From Thermoanaerobaculum sp. (GTDB lineage: Bacteria; Acidobacteriota; Thermoanaerobaculia; Multivoradales; UBA5704), in the NCBI GenBank assembly GCA_021154885.1, contig JAJKHS010000001.1:1-64000 (forward strand): 64,000 nucleotides of DNA. The letters are read 5' to 3'. How positions within the stretch are numbered: the first letter of the stretch is position 1; every line of letters begins with the position of its first letter. This document shows positions 17,862 to 27,805 of the stretch, in pieces. The position numbers and the translations under genes were made by a program. The notes beneath the pieces were generated by a model. It was given only the letters and a program-made list of their open reading frames with translations. It did not search any database and was not told where the DNA came from.

Positions 17862-18104
17862 ATGTTCGAAAAAGAGCTTTAAGTCTATTATAAGGTAAAA
17901 GGCGAGCTGCCGCTCGGTCGGGTCGTCTTGATTAATGACACCGATCTGATCGGTGTCTTCGACACTGATGCCGAGGCGGTAAGAGAAGGGACGCGTCGGT
18001 TTGGGCGGGAACTGTTTCTGGTGCGGCAGGTGCGTGACGAAGAGCCGATCTTTTCCAACCCCGCTCTTGACTTGGGGATCTTGCAGGGGCCGTTAGAAGA
18101 CTAA
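17862..18104 (+). pseudogene. Small conserved-type gene interrupted by an in-frame TAA
   Basis: The frame starts MFEKEL, meets TAA at 17880-17882, then continues uninterrupted for 73 codons: VYYKVKGELPLGRVVLINDT, DLIGVFDTDAEAVREGTRRF and so on, to a TAA at 18102. The body resembles short DUF5678-like proteins in which GKVV..DDQ.VGVYDS..EA...A is typical. No start with a good ribosome site follows the stop, so it is most likely inactivated. Its final stop codon lies inside dispersed repeat copy B. Confidence 0.55.
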
Positions 18105-18167
18105 CCACTCCCTCTTCTCCCGGCGGCCGGGGGGGAGGCCGGGAGAAGAGGGCCGGGGTGATGAGGG
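18098..18167. repeat. Dispersed palindromic repeat, copy B
   Basis: Matches 9288-9357 in the same orientation with about two differences. Arms CCCTCTTCTCCC/GGGAGAAGAGGG lie at 18110-18121 and 18141-18152. Situated between the broken small gene and the KinB-like kinase. Confidence 0.9.
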
Positions 18168-18215
18168 CCGCCCTGGAGAGGCGGAGAAGGCCCGCCCCCC
18201 AATCTTTAGGAATTC

Positions 18216-18237
18216 TTTCGCACTTCTTCCGGACTTC
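18216..18237 (+). promoter_or_regulatory. Tandem 11-bp direct repeat upstream of the KinB-like kinase
   Basis: TTTCGCACTTC and TTCCGGACTTC are adjacent and agree at 9 of 11 positions, the spacing used by OmpR/PhoB-family regulators. The surrounding 36 nt (18205-18240) match the region upstream of the kdp operon (20147-20182) at 27 positions. A KdpE site is the natural guess. Confidence 0.5.
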
Positions 18238-18245
18238 CTTGCCCC

Positions 18246-20120
18246 ATGCAGCCGACACTGGCTGCCATGGACGCGAACGCACCGAACCAACCCTCAGGCC
18301 TCGGGCTGCGCACGAAGCTCACGCTGGGATTCGTGCTGCTGCTGGCGATCCTGATCGCCGTGGGAGTGCAGAGCATCTCGCTGCTCGACGAGCTCGGCGG
18401 CTCGATCGACGTCATCCTGCGCGAGAACTACAAGAGCGTCATCGCCAGCGAGCGGATGAAGGAAGCCCTCGAAAGGATGGACAGCGGCGCCCTCTTCGCC
18501 CTGGCCGGCGAGCCGCAGCAGGGGCTTGCGATCGCCGAGCAGAACCGCCCCCGCTTCGACGCGGCCCTGAAGACGGAGCTCGGCAACGTTACCCTGCCCG
18601 GCGAGGGGGAGCGGGCGCAGCGCCTGAAGCAGCTTTACACCTCCTATCAGCCCGTGCTGGAGCGGGTGCTGGACCCCAACGCCCCCCTGGAGGAGAGGCG
18701 CACTCTGTATTTCCGCCAGCTCTTCCCGACCTTCCAGCAGATCAAGGGGACCGCGGACGAGGTCCTGAATCTCAACCAGCGGAACATGGTGGACGCCAAC
18801 GATCGCGCCCGCAAGCTCGCGAAGGATGCCAGCCGCGAGATGGCCTTCCTGCTGCTCGCCGGCACTGCGGTCGCGGGCCTGGCCATCCTCTTCCTCTCCC
18901 ACGCCATGCTGGGGCCGCTGGAGCGGCTCACCCGGGCGGCGGGGGAGATCGAGAAAGGCCATCTCGACCTCGCCGTCCCGGTCACCTCGCAGGACGAGCT
19001 GGGCGAGCTCGCGGCCGCCTTCAATTCCATGGCCGCCGGTCTGCGGGAGCTGCGGGAGACTGACCAGGCCCGCCTGCTGCGTGCCCAGCGGATCTCGCAG
19101 TCCGCCCTCGACAAGCTCCCCGAAGCGGTGGCCGCGATCTCTCTGGATCACCCCGACCGTAAAGTGGAGCTCGCCAACCAGTCCGCCTCCTCCCAACTCG
19201 CCCTCTGGCCGGGTGAGCCCCTCCCCGAGCAACACCGCGAATGGCTCCTCCCGCTGCTCGACCAGATCGAGGCCGGACGCCTGCCCAAGAGGGGCGTGGA
19301 GGCTTCCATCCGGCTCGCCATCGAAGGCCGCGAGCGTTTCTTCCTGCCGGGTGGCACGGTCCTGAGCAACGGTCAAGGCAGTCCTGAGGCCCTGGTGCTG
19401 ATGCTGGAGGACGCCACGGACCGGTTCCGCAGCAGCGAGGTCCATGCCGGTCTGCTGGCCAACACGGCTCACGACGTCGAAAAGGCGCTCAATCCCCTGC
19501 GCTCGGCTCTGGAAGCCCTGGATGAAGAACGGCTCGGACCCTTGACGCCCCACCAGAAACAGCGCCTGGCCGGCGCCCGCGCTGACGCCGAGCGCATCGG
19601 CGGGATCGCCGCGGGCCTCCAGGCCATGTCGGGTCTGGAGGAGAGCCGCCAGCAGCTCCAGCTCGAGCCGATTCCGTCGGGCGATCTGGTCACGGACGCC
19701 GTGCGCGAGCTCGCTCACCGTTACGAGGAGCAGCAGGTGAAGCTGACGGCGGACGTGGACCCGGAAGCGCCCCGTGTGCTCGCCGATCGCGAGCGGGTCC
19801 GGCTGCTGCTGCCGGCCGTGCTGCGCAACGCCCTCGCCCACACGCCAGCCGGCGGCGCGGTGACGGTGCGGGTCGAGCCCTGGGAAGGCCGCGCCCGCTT
19901 CAGCGTGACCGACACCGGCACCGGCGTGCCCGCGGCGTATCACGAGGCCATCTTCGAGCCTCTCTACCAAGTGCCGGGAACCCAGGACCTGGGCAGCGTC
20001 GGCCTCGGCCTCGCCGTCGCCCGGAACATCGTCCAGGCCCACGGCGGCGAGATCCATTGCGAGAGTGAAGAGGGCCGGGGAGCCACCTTCTGGTTCACGC
20101 TTCCGGCGTCGGTGGACTGA
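18246..20120 (+). CDS. KinB-like membrane sensor histidine kinase
   Basis: 624 aa; an ATG at 18267 is an equally possible start, and neither has a clear ribosome site. Two membrane helices (FVLLLAILIAVGVQSISLL and MAFLLLAGTAVAGLAILFL) bracket a ~160-aa helical sensor. HAMP (LGPLERLTRAAGEIEKGHLD), a PAS-like region and an unusual HisKA follow: the H-box reads LLANTAHDVEKALNPLRSAL rather than SHELRTPL, though the His is kept. HATPase_c is intact (LRNALAHTP, DTGTGVP, VGLGLAVARNIVQAHGG). KinB-type kinases accompany kdp operons in several phyla. Likely a second input to KdpE. Confidence 0.85.
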   Translation: MQPTLAAMDANAPNQPSGLGLRTKLTLGFVLLLAILIAVGVQSISLLDELGGSIDVILRENYKSVIASERMKEALERMDSGALFALAGEPQQGLAIAEQNRPRFDAALKTELGNVTLPGEGERAQRLKQLYTSYQPVLERVLDPNAPLEERRTLYFRQLFPTFQQIKGTADEVLNLNQRNMVDANDRARKLAKDASREMAFLLLAGTAVAGLAILFLSHAMLGPLERLTRAAGEIEKGHLDLAVPVTSQDELGELAAAFNSMAAGLRELRETDQARLLRAQRISQSALDKLPEAVAAISLDHPDRKVELANQSASSQLALWPGEPLPEQHREWLLPLLDQIEAGRLPKRGVEASIRLAIEGRERFFLPGGTVLSNGQGSPEALVLMLEDATDRFRSSEVHAGLLANTAHDVEKALNPLRSALEALDEERLGPLTPHQKQRLAGARADAERIGGIAAGLQAMSGLEESRQQLQLEPIPSGDLVTDAVRELAHRYEEQQVKLTADVDPEAPRVLADRERVRLLLPAVLRNALAHTPAGGAVTVRVEPWEGRARFSVTDTGTGVPAAYHEAIFEPLYQVPGTQDLGSVGLGLAVARNIVQAHGGEIHCESEEGRGATFWFTLPASVD

Positions 20121-20134
20121 TCTCGAAAGGGAAC

Positions 20135-20179
20135 GCTTCCGGAAGCTTTAGAAACTGTTTCGATCTTCCTCCGGATTTC
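20135..20179 (+). promoter_or_regulatory. Palindrome plus 11-bp direct repeat upstream of the kdp operon
   Basis: GCTTCCGGAAGC (20135-20146) is a perfect 12-bp palindrome. It is followed by TTTCGATCTTC and CTCCGGATTTC (20158-20179), an 11-bp tandem repeat matching the block upstream of the KinB-like gene. It lies 70-110 nt before the first operon gene, where an operator for a Kdp regulator would be expected. Confidence 0.5.
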
Positions 20180-20248
20180 TTAAGCCTCCGTCGGCTATCC
20201 TGAGCCTGCCACCCTCCAAAAAGAGAAACGGCAGATTGGAGAAAAGCA

Positions 20249-21046
20249 ATGTCAGCTCTTCGCACCCTCACGATATCCACGCTGTTGCTGCTTCCCGCCG
20301 GTGCGGCCCTCGGGCAGGCCGCCGCGCCTTCGCCGATCGTCACCGACCGTCCCGGACTCCTCTTCAGCAGTCTCACCGTCGGCCGCGGCGTCTTCCAGAC
20401 CGAGTGGGGGATCCCCGCCGTGACGCTCGACAGCAGCGGCGGTGTGGATACCCGATTGACCAGCCTTTTCGGCCTCGTCCGCTACGGCGTGACGCAGAAC
20501 TTCGAGCTGCGGCTCGACGGCCCCGTCTACAACGAGGTGCGTGTACGCGCGAACGGCCATACAGCCACTGACCGCGGCTATGGCGACCTGGAGGTCGGTG
20601 CCAAGTGGCATCTCTTCGACAACCAGGGCGCGCGTCCCTCCTTCGCCCTCATCCCCTCGGTCATCCTGCCGACCGGCGAGAAGGGCTTCACGGCGGACAA
20701 TCCTGTCTATCAGCTCAACGCCATGGCCGAATGGAACCTGGCGAACGGCTGGGGGGCCGGCGCGCTCGCCGGCTATCTGAACGGCCCATCCGGCGACGGC
20801 CGCTATGGCCAGGGGACCTTCGCCGTCTCCCTCGGCCGCTCGCTGCCGTCCCCGAAGTGGAACGCCTACAGCGAGGCCGTCTACGTGGCCACCCACCTCG
20901 CCGGGGCGAGCGACGCGTCGTTCCTCGGCGGCGGCATCAAGTACCTGATCTCGAATGACGTCCAATTGGACCTGAGCTTCGACCGCGGCCTGACCGCCGA
21001 TGCCCCCAACTGGCTGTTCGGCTTCGGGGTCGCGGCCCGTTTCTAA
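20249..21046 (+). CDS. Outer-membrane porin-like protein, first gene of the kdp operon
   Basis: 265 aa with GGAG before the ATG and signal peptide MSALRTLTISTLLLLPAGAALG. The mature protein begins IVTDRPGLLFSSLTVGRG and alternates short beta strands ending in an aromatic residue (GFGVAARF), as in the MetA-pathway-of-phenol-degradation/transporter barrel family. Such proteins sit before kdp genes in some genomes and may admit ions across the outer membrane; that role is inference. Confidence 0.75.
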   Translation: MSALRTLTISTLLLLPAGAALGQAAAPSPIVTDRPGLLFSSLTVGRGVFQTEWGIPAVTLDSSGGVDTRLTSLFGLVRYGVTQNFELRLDGPVYNEVRVRANGHTATDRGYGDLEVGAKWHLFDNQGARPSFALIPSVILPTGEKGFTADNPVYQLNAMAEWNLANGWGAGALAGYLNGPSGDGRYGQGTFAVSLGRSLPSPKWNAYSEAVYVATHLAGASDASFLGGGIKYLISNDVQLDLSFDRGLTADAPNWLFGFGVAARF

Positions 21047-21059
21047 AGGAGGCGTTCCC

Positions 21060-21164
21060 ATGGACATCGCTTTTATCGCTCTCGTCCTCGGCTTCTTCGC
21101 GGCGTCGTGGTGGTTCGTGCGCGCCTGCGCCTCTCTGGAGCCGGCGCAGGAGGAGAAGAAATGA
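21060..21164 (+). CDS. 34-aa single-span membrane peptide upstream of kdpF
   Basis: Starts behind a near-perfect AAAGGAGG at 21060 and reads MDIAFIALVLGFFAASWWF, then a short charged tail ending EPAQEEKK. One membrane helix fills the first 20 residues. Its TGA overlaps the kdpF ATG (ATGA), so it is coupled to the operon. It resembles the small YbfA/KdpF-like peptides seen next to kdp genes; no specific role can be read. Confidence 0.75.
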   Translation: MDIAFIALVLGFFAASWWFVRACASLEPAQEEKK

Positions 21165-21250
21165 ACGGCCTTTACGTCCTCGGCCTCGTGGTGACGCTTT
21201 TCCTGACCGTCTACCTGTTCGTGGCCCTGCTCAAACCGGAGCGCTTCTGA
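21161..21250 (+). CDS. kdpF: KdpF, small stabilising subunit of the Kdp ATPase
   Basis: 29 aa: MNGLYVLGLVVTLFLTVYLF followed by VALLKPERF. A single hydrophobic helix and a terminal LLKPERF are the hallmarks of KdpF, which stabilises the KdpABC complex in the inner membrane. It overlaps its upstream neighbour by 4 nt and the kdpA start by 1 nt (TGATG). Confidence 0.92.
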   Translation: MNGLYVLGLVVTLFLTVYLFVALLKPERF

Positions 21251-23004
21251 TGACTGCCAATGCACTGCTTCAGATCATCCTCTACTTCGTCGTCCTGCTG
21301 GCGCTCGCCAAGCCGCTCGGCGCCTGGATGGCGCGGGTATACGAGGGTAAGTCGCTGTTCGGCCTCGACCGGATCCTGGGTCCCGTCGAGCGGCTGACCT
21401 ATCGTCTTTGCGGCGTGCGGGCGGGAGAGGAGATGGACTGGAAAGGGTATGCTTTTGCCCTGCTGCTGTTCAGCGTGGTCAGCCTCATCGTCCTGTACCT
21501 GCAGCAGCGCGTGCAGCAGTGGTTGCCGCTGAATCCCCAGCAGCTCGGCGCGGTCACACCCGACTCCTCGTTCAACACCGCCGCGAGCTTCACCACCAAC
21601 ACCAACTGGCAGGGGTATGGCGGCGAGTCCACGATGAGCTATCTCACGCAGATGGCAGGCCTTGCCGTCCACAACTTCGGCTCGGCAGCGGCGGGCATGG
21701 CGGTGCTGGTCGCCTTCATCCGCGGCCTGGCGCGCCGCAACGCGAAGACGATCGGCAACTTCTGGGTCGACCTCACGCGGACCCATCTCTACATCCTGCT
21801 GCCGCTGGCGCTCGTCCTGGCGCTCGTCCTCGTCTCGCAGGGCATGGTGCAGACCTTCTCGTCCTACAAGACAGTGCCCCTGGTCGAGGCGACCCATGAC
21901 GCCGGCGGCAAACCGGTCACCGAGCAGGTGCTGGCCGTGGGGCCGGTGGCCTCGCAGATCGCCATCAAGCAGCTCGGCACCAACGGCGGCGGCTACTACA
22001 ACGTCAACTCCGCCCATCCGTTCGAGAACCCGACGCCGCTCTCGAACTTCTTCGAGGTGCTGTCGATCCTGCTCATACCGGCCGCCCTCTGCTACACCTT
22101 CGGCCGCATGGTGGGGGACACCCGGCAGGGATGGGCGGTGCTCGCCGCCATGACGCTGATCCTCCTGCCGTTGCTGGCGCTGTGCTACAGCGCCGAGCAG
22201 CGCGGCAATCCGGCCTTGGACCGGCTGGGAGTCGATCAACAATCGAGCGCGTCGCAGCCCGGCGGCAACATGGAGGGGAAGGAGGTGCGCTACGGCATCA
22301 CCAATTCCACGCTCTGGGCGGCGACCACCACGGCGGCCTCGAACGGCTCGGTCAACTCCATGCACGACTCCTACACGCCGCTCGGCGGCCTCGTGCCGCT
22401 GTTCCTGATGCAGTTTTCCGAAACCATTTTCGGCGGCGTCGGCTCAGGGCTCTACGGCATGCTGATCTTCGTCATCGTCGCCGTTTTCATCGCCGGCCTG
22501 ATGGTCGGCCGCACGCCGGAGTACCTGGGGAAGAAAATCGAATCGTACGAGATCAAGATGGCCTCGCTCGTCGTCCTCATCATGCCGCTCATCGTGCTGC
22601 TCTTCACCGCCATTGCCGTGGTGGTCCCGCCCGGCCTCAAGGGGCTCGCCAACCCCGGCGCGCACGGCTTCAGCGAAATCCTCTACGCCTTCACCTCGAT
22701 GGGCAACAACAACGGCAGCGCCTTTGCGGGTCTCTCGGCCAACACTCCGTTTTACAACGTCACCGGCGGCATCGCGATGCTCTTCTCCCGCTTCTGGCTG
22801 GCCATCCCGACGCTCGCCATCGCGGGCTCGCTGGCAAAGAAGAAGCTGGTCCCCGCAGGTCCTGGCACGCTGCCGACGCACGCCCCGCTCTTCGTCGTCC
22901 TGCTGATCGGCACGGTCGTGCTGGTCGGCGCCCTGACCTTCTTCCCGGCACTGGCGCTCGGCCCCATCGTCGAGCACCTGCAGATGCTGGCCGGAGGAAA
23001 TTGA
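21250..23004 (+). CDS. kdpA: KdpA, potassium-selective channel subunit
   Basis: 584 aa, polytopic inner-membrane protein of the superfamily of potassium transporters. The four selectivity-filter regions are readable: [33 protein letters not shown], then [13 protein letters not shown] with [10 protein letters not shown], and [13 protein letters not shown]. KdpA carries K+ through KdpFABC at the expense of ATP hydrolysed by KdpB. Length is normal and no defects are visible. Start overlaps the kdpF stop. Confidence 0.97.
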   Translation: MTANALLQIILYFVVLLALAKPLGAWMARVYEGKSLFGLDRILGPVERLTYRLCGVRAGEEMDWKGYAFALLLFSVVSLIVLYLQQRVQQWLPLNPQQLGAVTPDSSFNTAASFTTNTNWQGYGGESTMSYLTQMAGLAVHNFGSAAAGMAVLVAFIRGLARRNAKTIGNFWVDLTRTHLYILLPLALVLALVLVSQGMVQTFSSYKTVPLVEATHDAGGKPVTEQVLAVGPVASQIAIKQLGTNGGGYYNVNSAHPFENPTPLSNFFEVLSILLIPAALCYTFGRMVGDTRQGWAVLAAMTLILLPLLALCYSAEQRGNPALDRLGVDQQSSASQPGGNMEGKEVRYGITNSTLWAATTTAASNGSVNSMHDSYTPLGGLVPLFLMQFSETIFGGVGSGLYGMLIFVIVAVFIAGLMVGRTPEYLGKKIESYEIKMASLVVLIMPLIVLLFTAIAVVVPPGLKGLANPGAHGFSEILYAFTSMGNNNGSAFAGLSANTPFYNVTGGIAMLFSRFWLAIPTLAIAGSLAKKKLVPAGPGTLPTHAPLFVVLLIGTVVLVGALTFFPALALGPIVEHLQMLAGGN

Positions 23005-23005
23005 C

Positions 23006-25072
23006 ATGTCCCGCCGCCAGACCTCCCTGTTCGATCCCCAGATCGTCCGCCGGGCGATCAAAGATTCGTTTCGCAAGCTCGACCCGCGGTTGATGCTCCG
23101 CAACCCCGTGATGTTCGTCGTGTACGTGGGGAGTTTCCTGACCACCGGTCTCTTTATCGAGGCCCTCGCCGGCAAGGGTGAGGCGCCCGCCGGGTTCATC
23201 CTCGGCGTCAGCGTGTGGCTGTGGTTCACCGTGCTGTTCGCCAACTTCGCGGAGGCCATCGCCGAGGGGCGCGGCAAGGCTCAGGCTGCCGCTTTGCGCA
23301 AGACCCGCAAAACCACCATCGCCAAACGGCTGGCGGCGCCGCGGCGCGATGCCAACTTCTTGCAGGTCGCCTCCACCGAGCTGCGCAAAGGCGATGTCGT
23401 CCTCGTCGAGGCCGGCTTCATGATTCCTGGCGATGGCGAGGTGATCGACGGCGTCGCCTCGGTCAACGAGGCCGCGGTGACCGGCGAGAGCGCTCCCGTG
23501 ATCCGCGAGAGCGGCGGCGATCGCAGCTCGGTGACGGGCGGCACCCAGGTGCTTTCCGACTGGCTGGTGATCCGCATCACGGCGAACCCTGGAGAAACCT
23601 TTCTCGACCGCATGATCTCGCTCGTCGAAGGCGCCAGGCGGCAGAAGACGCCGAACGAGATCGCCCTTTCCATCCTCCTCGCCGGCCTCACCCTGGTCTT
23701 CCTCATGGCCACCGTGACCCTGCTGCCGTTCTCGATCTACAGCGTCAAGGCGGCGGGAGCGGGCGTGCCGGTGACGGTGACGGTGCTGACGGCGCTCCTC
23801 GTCTGCCTGATTCCGACGACGATCGGCGGCCTGCTCTCGGCCATCGGCATCGCGGGAATGGACCGCATGATCCAGGCGAACGTCATCGCCACCTCGGGGC
23901 GCGCCGTGGAGGCGGCCGGGGACGTGGACGTGCTGCTGCTCGACAAGACCGGCACCATCACCCTCGGCAACCGGCAGGCCACCGAGTTTTTCCCTGCCGC
24001 CGGCGTGAGCGAGACGGACCTGGCCGACGCCGCCCAGCTCTCCTCGCTGGCCGACGAGACCCCCGAGGGACGCAGCATCGTGGTGCTGGCCAAGGAGCGC
24101 TTTCGGCTGCGCGAGCGGGACGTCCACGCTCTCGGCGCCCGCTTCGTGCCGTTCACGGCGCAGACCCGCATGAGCGGCGTCGACCTTGCGGGCCGGCAGA
24201 TCCGCAAGGGCGCCGCCGACGCCGTGGAGACCTTCGTGGTGGGCCAGGGCGGCGGCTTCCCGGCCGACGTGCGCTCCAGGGTGGAGGGTATCGCCACCTC
24301 GGGCGGCACCCCCCTGGTGGTGGCCGAAGGGCCGCGCGTCCTGGGCGTGATCCACTTGAAGGACGTCGTCAAGGGCGGCATCCGCGAGCGCTTCGCCGAG
24401 CTGCGGGAGATGGGGATCAAAACGGTGATGATCACCGGCGACAATCCGCTCACCGCCGCCGCCATCGCCGCCGAGGCCGGGGTGGACGACTTCCTGGCCC
24501 AGGCTACCCCTGAGGCCAAGCTCAAGCTGATCCGCGAGTATCAATCCGGCGGCCGCCTGGTGGCGATGACCGGCGACGGCACCAACGACGCTCCCGCCCT
24601 GGCCCAGGCCGACGTGGCGGTGGCGATGAATTCCGGCACTCAGGCCGCCAAGGAGGCGGCGAACCTCGTGGACCTCGACTCCAATCCCACGAAGCTGATC
24701 GAAACCGTGGAGATCGGCAAGCAGCTCCTCATCACCCGGGGTACGCTGACCACGTTTTCGATCGCCAACGACGTGGCCAAATACTTCGCCATCATTCCGG
24801 CGGCCTTCGCCACCACCTACCCGGTGCTCAACCGGCTCAACCTCATGCACCTCGCGAGCCCGCGGAGCGCCATCCTGTCGGCCGTCATCTTCAATGCATT
24901 GATCATCATCGTGCTCATCCCGCTGGCGCTCAAGGGCGTCAAGTTCCGCCGCCACACGGCCTCGCGCCTGCTGCGCGACAACCTTTTGATCTACGGCCTG
25001 GGAGGAGTGATCGTGCCGTTTTTCGGTATCAAGCTGATCGATCTCCTGCTGCAGGCTTTGAGGCTGGTGTAG
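23006..25072 (+). CDS. kdpB: KdpB, P-type ATPase subunit
   Basis: 688 aa; GGAGGAAA precedes the ATG. P-type signatures are intact: actuator [11 protein letters not shown], phosphorylation site DKTGTITLG, and hinge [40 protein letters not shown] matches the KdpB membrane region. It energises K+ uptake via KdpA. One base separates it from kdpA. Confidence 0.97.
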   Translation: MSRRQTSLFDPQIVRRAIKDSFRKLDPRLMLRNPVMFVVYVGSFLTTGLFIEALAGKGEAPAGFILGVSVWLWFTVLFANFAEAIAEGRGKAQAAALRKTRKTTIAKRLAAPRRDANFLQVASTELRKGDVVLVEAGFMIPGDGEVIDGVASVNEAAVTGESAPVIRESGGDRSSVTGGTQVLSDWLVIRITANPGETFLDRMISLVEGARRQKTPNEIALSILLAGLTLVFLMATVTLLPFSIYSVKAAGAGVPVTVTVLTALLVCLIPTTIGGLLSAIGIAGMDRMIQANVIATSGRAVEAAGDVDVLLLDKTGTITLGNRQATEFFPAAGVSETDLADAAQLSSLADETPEGRSIVVLAKERFRLRERDVHALGARFVPFTAQTRMSGVDLAGRQIRKGAADAVETFVVGQGGGFPADVRSRVEGIATSGGTPLVVAEGPRVLGVIHLKDVVKGGIRERFAELREMGIKTVMITGDNPLTAAAIAAEAGVDDFLAQATPEAKLKLIREYQSGGRLVAMTGDGTNDAPALAQADVAVAMNSGTQAAKEAANLVDLDSNPTKLIETVEIGKQLLITRGTLTTFSIANDVAKYFAIIPAAFATTYPVLNRLNLMHLASPRSAILSAVIFNALIIIVLIPLALKGVKFRRHTASRLLRDNLLIYGLGGVIVPFFGIKLIDLLLQALRLV

Positions 25073-25074
25073 CC

Positions 25075-25635
25075 ATGAGAGAGCTCCGTCCCGCGATCCT
25101 CATCTTCCTCGTCCTCACCGTGCTGACCGGGCTGATCTATCCTCTGGTGGTGACCGGCATCGCCCAGGCGGTTTTCCCCCGGCAGGCCAACGGCAGCCTG
25201 ATCGTGAAGGGCGGCCTTGCCGTCGGCTCCGCGCTCATCGGCCAGCCGTTCGCCGGTCCCCGCTATTTCTGGGGCCGCCCCTCGGCCACGTCGCCCTTCC
25301 CCTACGACGCCGCGAATTCCAGCGGCTCCAACCTCGGACCGACGAACCCGGACCTGATCCAACGCGTCAAGGCGGACGTCGGCCGTATCCGCGCCGCTCA
25401 CCCCGGCAAGGGACCCATCCCCGTGGACCTGGTGACCACTTCGGCGAGCGGCCTCGATCCTCACATCAGCCCCGCCGCGGCTTTCTATCAGGTCGAGCGC
25501 GTCGCCGCTGCCCGCGGGCTCGCTCCAGCGGCCGTGTGCCAACTGGTGGAGCGGCACGTCGAAGGGAGGTGGCTCGGTCTCATCGGCGAGCCGCGGGTGA
25601 ACGTGCTGGAATTGAACCTGGACCTCGATCGATGA
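25075..25635 (+). CDS. kdpC: KdpC subunit
   Basis: 186 aa with one N-terminal membrane helix ([20 protein letters not shown]). It then has the KdpC body: [31 protein letters not shown], and [19 protein letters not shown]. KdpC stabilises ATP binding by the complex. Normal length. Its TGA overlaps the kdpD ATG. Confidence 0.96.
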   Translation: MRELRPAILIFLVLTVLTGLIYPLVVTGIAQAVFPRQANGSLIVKGGLAVGSALIGQPFAGPRYFWGRPSATSPFPYDAANSSGSNLGPTNPDLIQRVKADVGRIRAAHPGKGPIPVDLVTTSASGLDPHISPAAAFYQVERVAAARGLAPAAVCQLVERHVEGRWLGLIGEPRVNVLELNLDLDR

Positions 25636-27566
25636 CGCCGGACCGCCCCGATCCCGATGCCCTGCTGGCCCTCGCCAACGCCGAAGAGGAGAGAGAGCGC
25701 CGGGGCAAGCTCAAGATCTTCTTCGGCGCCACCGCCGGCGTGGGCAAGACCTACGCCATGCTCGAAGGCGCCCGCGAGCTCGCCCGGCGCGGGATCGACG
25801 TGGTGGTGGGTGTGGTCGAGACCCACGGCCGCAAGGAGACCGAGGCCCTCCTCGAAGGATTGGAGGTCCTGCCGCGCCACGCCGTCGAGCACCGGGGAGT
25901 CCAGCTCCAGGAATTCGACCTCGACGGCGCTCTCTCCCGCCGGGCCGCCGTGGTCCTGGTGGACGAGCTGGCCCACACCAACGCTCCCGACTCACGCCAC
26001 GCCAAGCGCTGGCAGGACGTGGAAGAGCTGCTGGCCGAGGGGATCGACGTCTGGACTACCGTCAACGTCCAGCATCTGGAGAGCCTGAACGACCTTGTGG
26101 GCAAGGTCACCGGCGTGGTGGTCCGCGAAACCGTGCCGGATTCCATCCTCGAGCGGGCCGATCAGGTCGAGCTGGTGGACCTGCCTCCCGAGGAGCTGCT
26201 CAAGCGGCTTCAGGAGGGGAAGGTCTACAGCCCTGAGCAGTCGTCGCGCGCCGTCCAGGGATTCTTCAGGCCCGGCAACCTCATCGCCCTGCGCGAGCTC
26301 GCCTTGCGCAAGACGGCCGAGCGGGTGGACGCCCAAATGCAGCTCTACCGCCAGGCGCACAACATCGGCGAGACCTGGCCGGTGGCCGAGCGCCTGCTGG
26401 TGGCCGTCAGCTCCGGCCCGGCCGCCGGCCAGCTCGTGCGCGGCGCCCGGCGGCTGGCCGAGCGGCTGCGGGCCGAGTGGGTGGCGGTCTACGTGGAGAC
26501 GCCGGCCGAGCTGCGCCTGCCCCAGGCGGACCGCGACCGCGTCTGGCAGACCCTGCGCCTGGCCGAGCGTCTGGGCGCCGAGACCGTCACCCTCTCCGGC
26601 CAACGCCCGGCCGAGGAGATCCTCAAGTACGCCCGCCGGCGCAACGTCTCAAAGATCGTGGTGGGCAAGCCCCTCCATTCCCGCTGGAGGGACGTGCTCT
26701 TCGGCTCGGTGCGCGACGAGCTGGTGCGGGGCAGCGGTGGCATCGACGTCTACGTCATCTCCGGCGAGGATGGCGGCGGCTGGCCCGTGGCGCAGCCGCG
26801 GCGGACCCCGGAACGAGACGTCCGGGGCTACGTGGCGGCCCTGCTGGTGACGGCCGGGATGACGGGCCTCTGCGTCGCCCTGCGCCCCTGGTTCGAGCCC
26901 ACCAACCTCGCCATGCTCATGCTGCTGGGAGTGGTCGGCATTGCCTCCCGGTTCAGCCGGGGACCCGCGATCCTCGCCTCGGTGCTCGCCGTCGCCGGCT
27001 TCGACTTCTACCTGGTGCGGCCGTACTACACGTTCGCCGTGTCCGACACCGAGTACCTGCTGACTTTCGCGGTGATGCTCACCACAGGGCTCGTTGTCTC
27101 CACCCTCACCGTCCGTCTGCGCCGGCAGGCCGAGGCCGCCCGCGCCCGCGAGGAGCGCACGGCGGCCCTTTACGCCATGAGCCGCGACCTGGCCGCGGCG
27201 CCGGACCTCGACGCCGTGCTCAAAGCCGCGGCCGAGCACATCCACTCCGTCTTCCTCTCCCAGGTGCTGCTGCTGCTGCCGGACGACAGCGGCCGGCTGG
27301 CCGAGCGGGCGGCCGAAAGCGTCACCTTCCTTTTCGACGTCCGCGAGCAGGCCGTCTCCCAGTGGGTTTTCGATCACGGCCGCATGGCCGGCAAGACCAC
27401 CGATACCCTCCCCGCGGCCAAGGGGCTCTACATCCCCCTGCGCACCTCCCAGGGGATCGTGGGCGTGCTGGGCGTCCACCCCGCGGACCCGCAGCGCCTC
27501 GTCGACCCCGAGCAGCTCCATCTCCTGGAGGCGTTCGCGAATCAGATCGCGCTGGCGATCGAGTAG
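25632..27566 (+). CDS. kdpD: Short KdpD: sensor and membrane modules without the kinase domain
   Basis: 644 aa; ATGA overlap with kdpC. The N-terminal KdpD domain has the Walker-type [38 protein letters not shown] and [19 protein letters not shown] domain ([20 protein letters not shown]) follows, then a four-helix DUF4118 module ([20 protein letters not shown]) and GAF. The protein stops at [14 protein letters not shown], exactly where HisKA and HATPase_c should begin; full-length KdpD is about 900 aa. No kinase sequence follows in any frame, and dispersed repeat copy C begins 42 nt later. It may signal through the kinase at 14996 or the one at 18246 (inference). Confidence 0.9.
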   Translation: MTPDRPDPDALLALANAEEERERRGKLKIFFGATAGVGKTYAMLEGARELARRGIDVVVGVVETHGRKETEALLEGLEVLPRHAVEHRGVQLQEFDLDGALSRRAAVVLVDELAHTNAPDSRHAKRWQDVEELLAEGIDVWTTVNVQHLESLNDLVGKVTGVVVRETVPDSILERADQVELVDLPPEELLKRLQEGKVYSPEQSSRAVQGFFRPGNLIALRELALRKTAERVDAQMQLYRQAHNIGETWPVAERLLVAVSSGPAAGQLVRGARRLAERLRAEWVAVYVETPAELRLPQADRDRVWQTLRLAERLGAETVTLSGQRPAEEILKYARRRNVSKIVVGKPLHSRWRDVLFGSVRDELVRGSGGIDVYVISGEDGGGWPVAQPRRTPERDVRGYVAALLVTAGMTGLCVALRPWFEPTNLAMLMLLGVVGIASRFSRGPAILASVLAVAGFDFYLVRPYYTFAVSDTEYLLTFAVMLTTGLVVSTLTVRLRRQAEAARAREERTAALYAMSRDLAAAPDLDAVLKAAAEHIHSVFLSQVLLLLPDDSGRLAERAAESVTFLFDVREQAVSQWVFDHGRMAGKTTDTLPAAKGLYIPLRTSQGIVGVLGVHPADPQRLVDPEQLHLLEAFANQIALAIE

Positions 27567-27607
27567 GGTCTCTTCGCCCCCAATCACCCCGGCGCCGACC
27601 TTCCCCG

Positions 27608-27750
27608 CCCAAGACCCCTCATCACCCCGACCCTCTTCTCCCACCGCACTCCCCCCCGACCGGGAGAAGAGGGAGAAAGGCAAGAACCTTCAGCCGGGTT
27701 CCCCTCTCCCGGTCGGAGGGAGGCGGTGGGAGAGGGGACAGGGGTGAGGT
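27608..27750. repeat. Dispersed palindromic repeat, copy C
   Basis: Inverted relative to copies A and B. It begins CCCCTCATCACCCCGACCCTC and has arms CCCTCTTCTCCC/GGGAGAAGAGGG (27631-27642 and 27662-27673) and a second hairpin CCCCTCTCCC/GGGAGAGGGG (27701-27710 and 27728-27737). The layout matches copy D at 46753. It separates the truncated kdpD from mscS. Confidence 0.9.
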
Positions 27751-27805
27751 TTTTGGGCGGGGGACGCAGCCGCCCCTGGCCCCTGATTTGCAATTACTGT
27801 CAAAG

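Noticed and set aside
17880-17882. In-frame TAA as a possible recoding event
   Set aside because: No stem-loop or known recoding context is visible; simple inactivation of a small gene is the more economical reading.
27567-27805. Frameshifted kinase half of kdpD
   Set aside because: No HisKA or HATPase motif appears in any frame; the stretch is dispersed repeat C.
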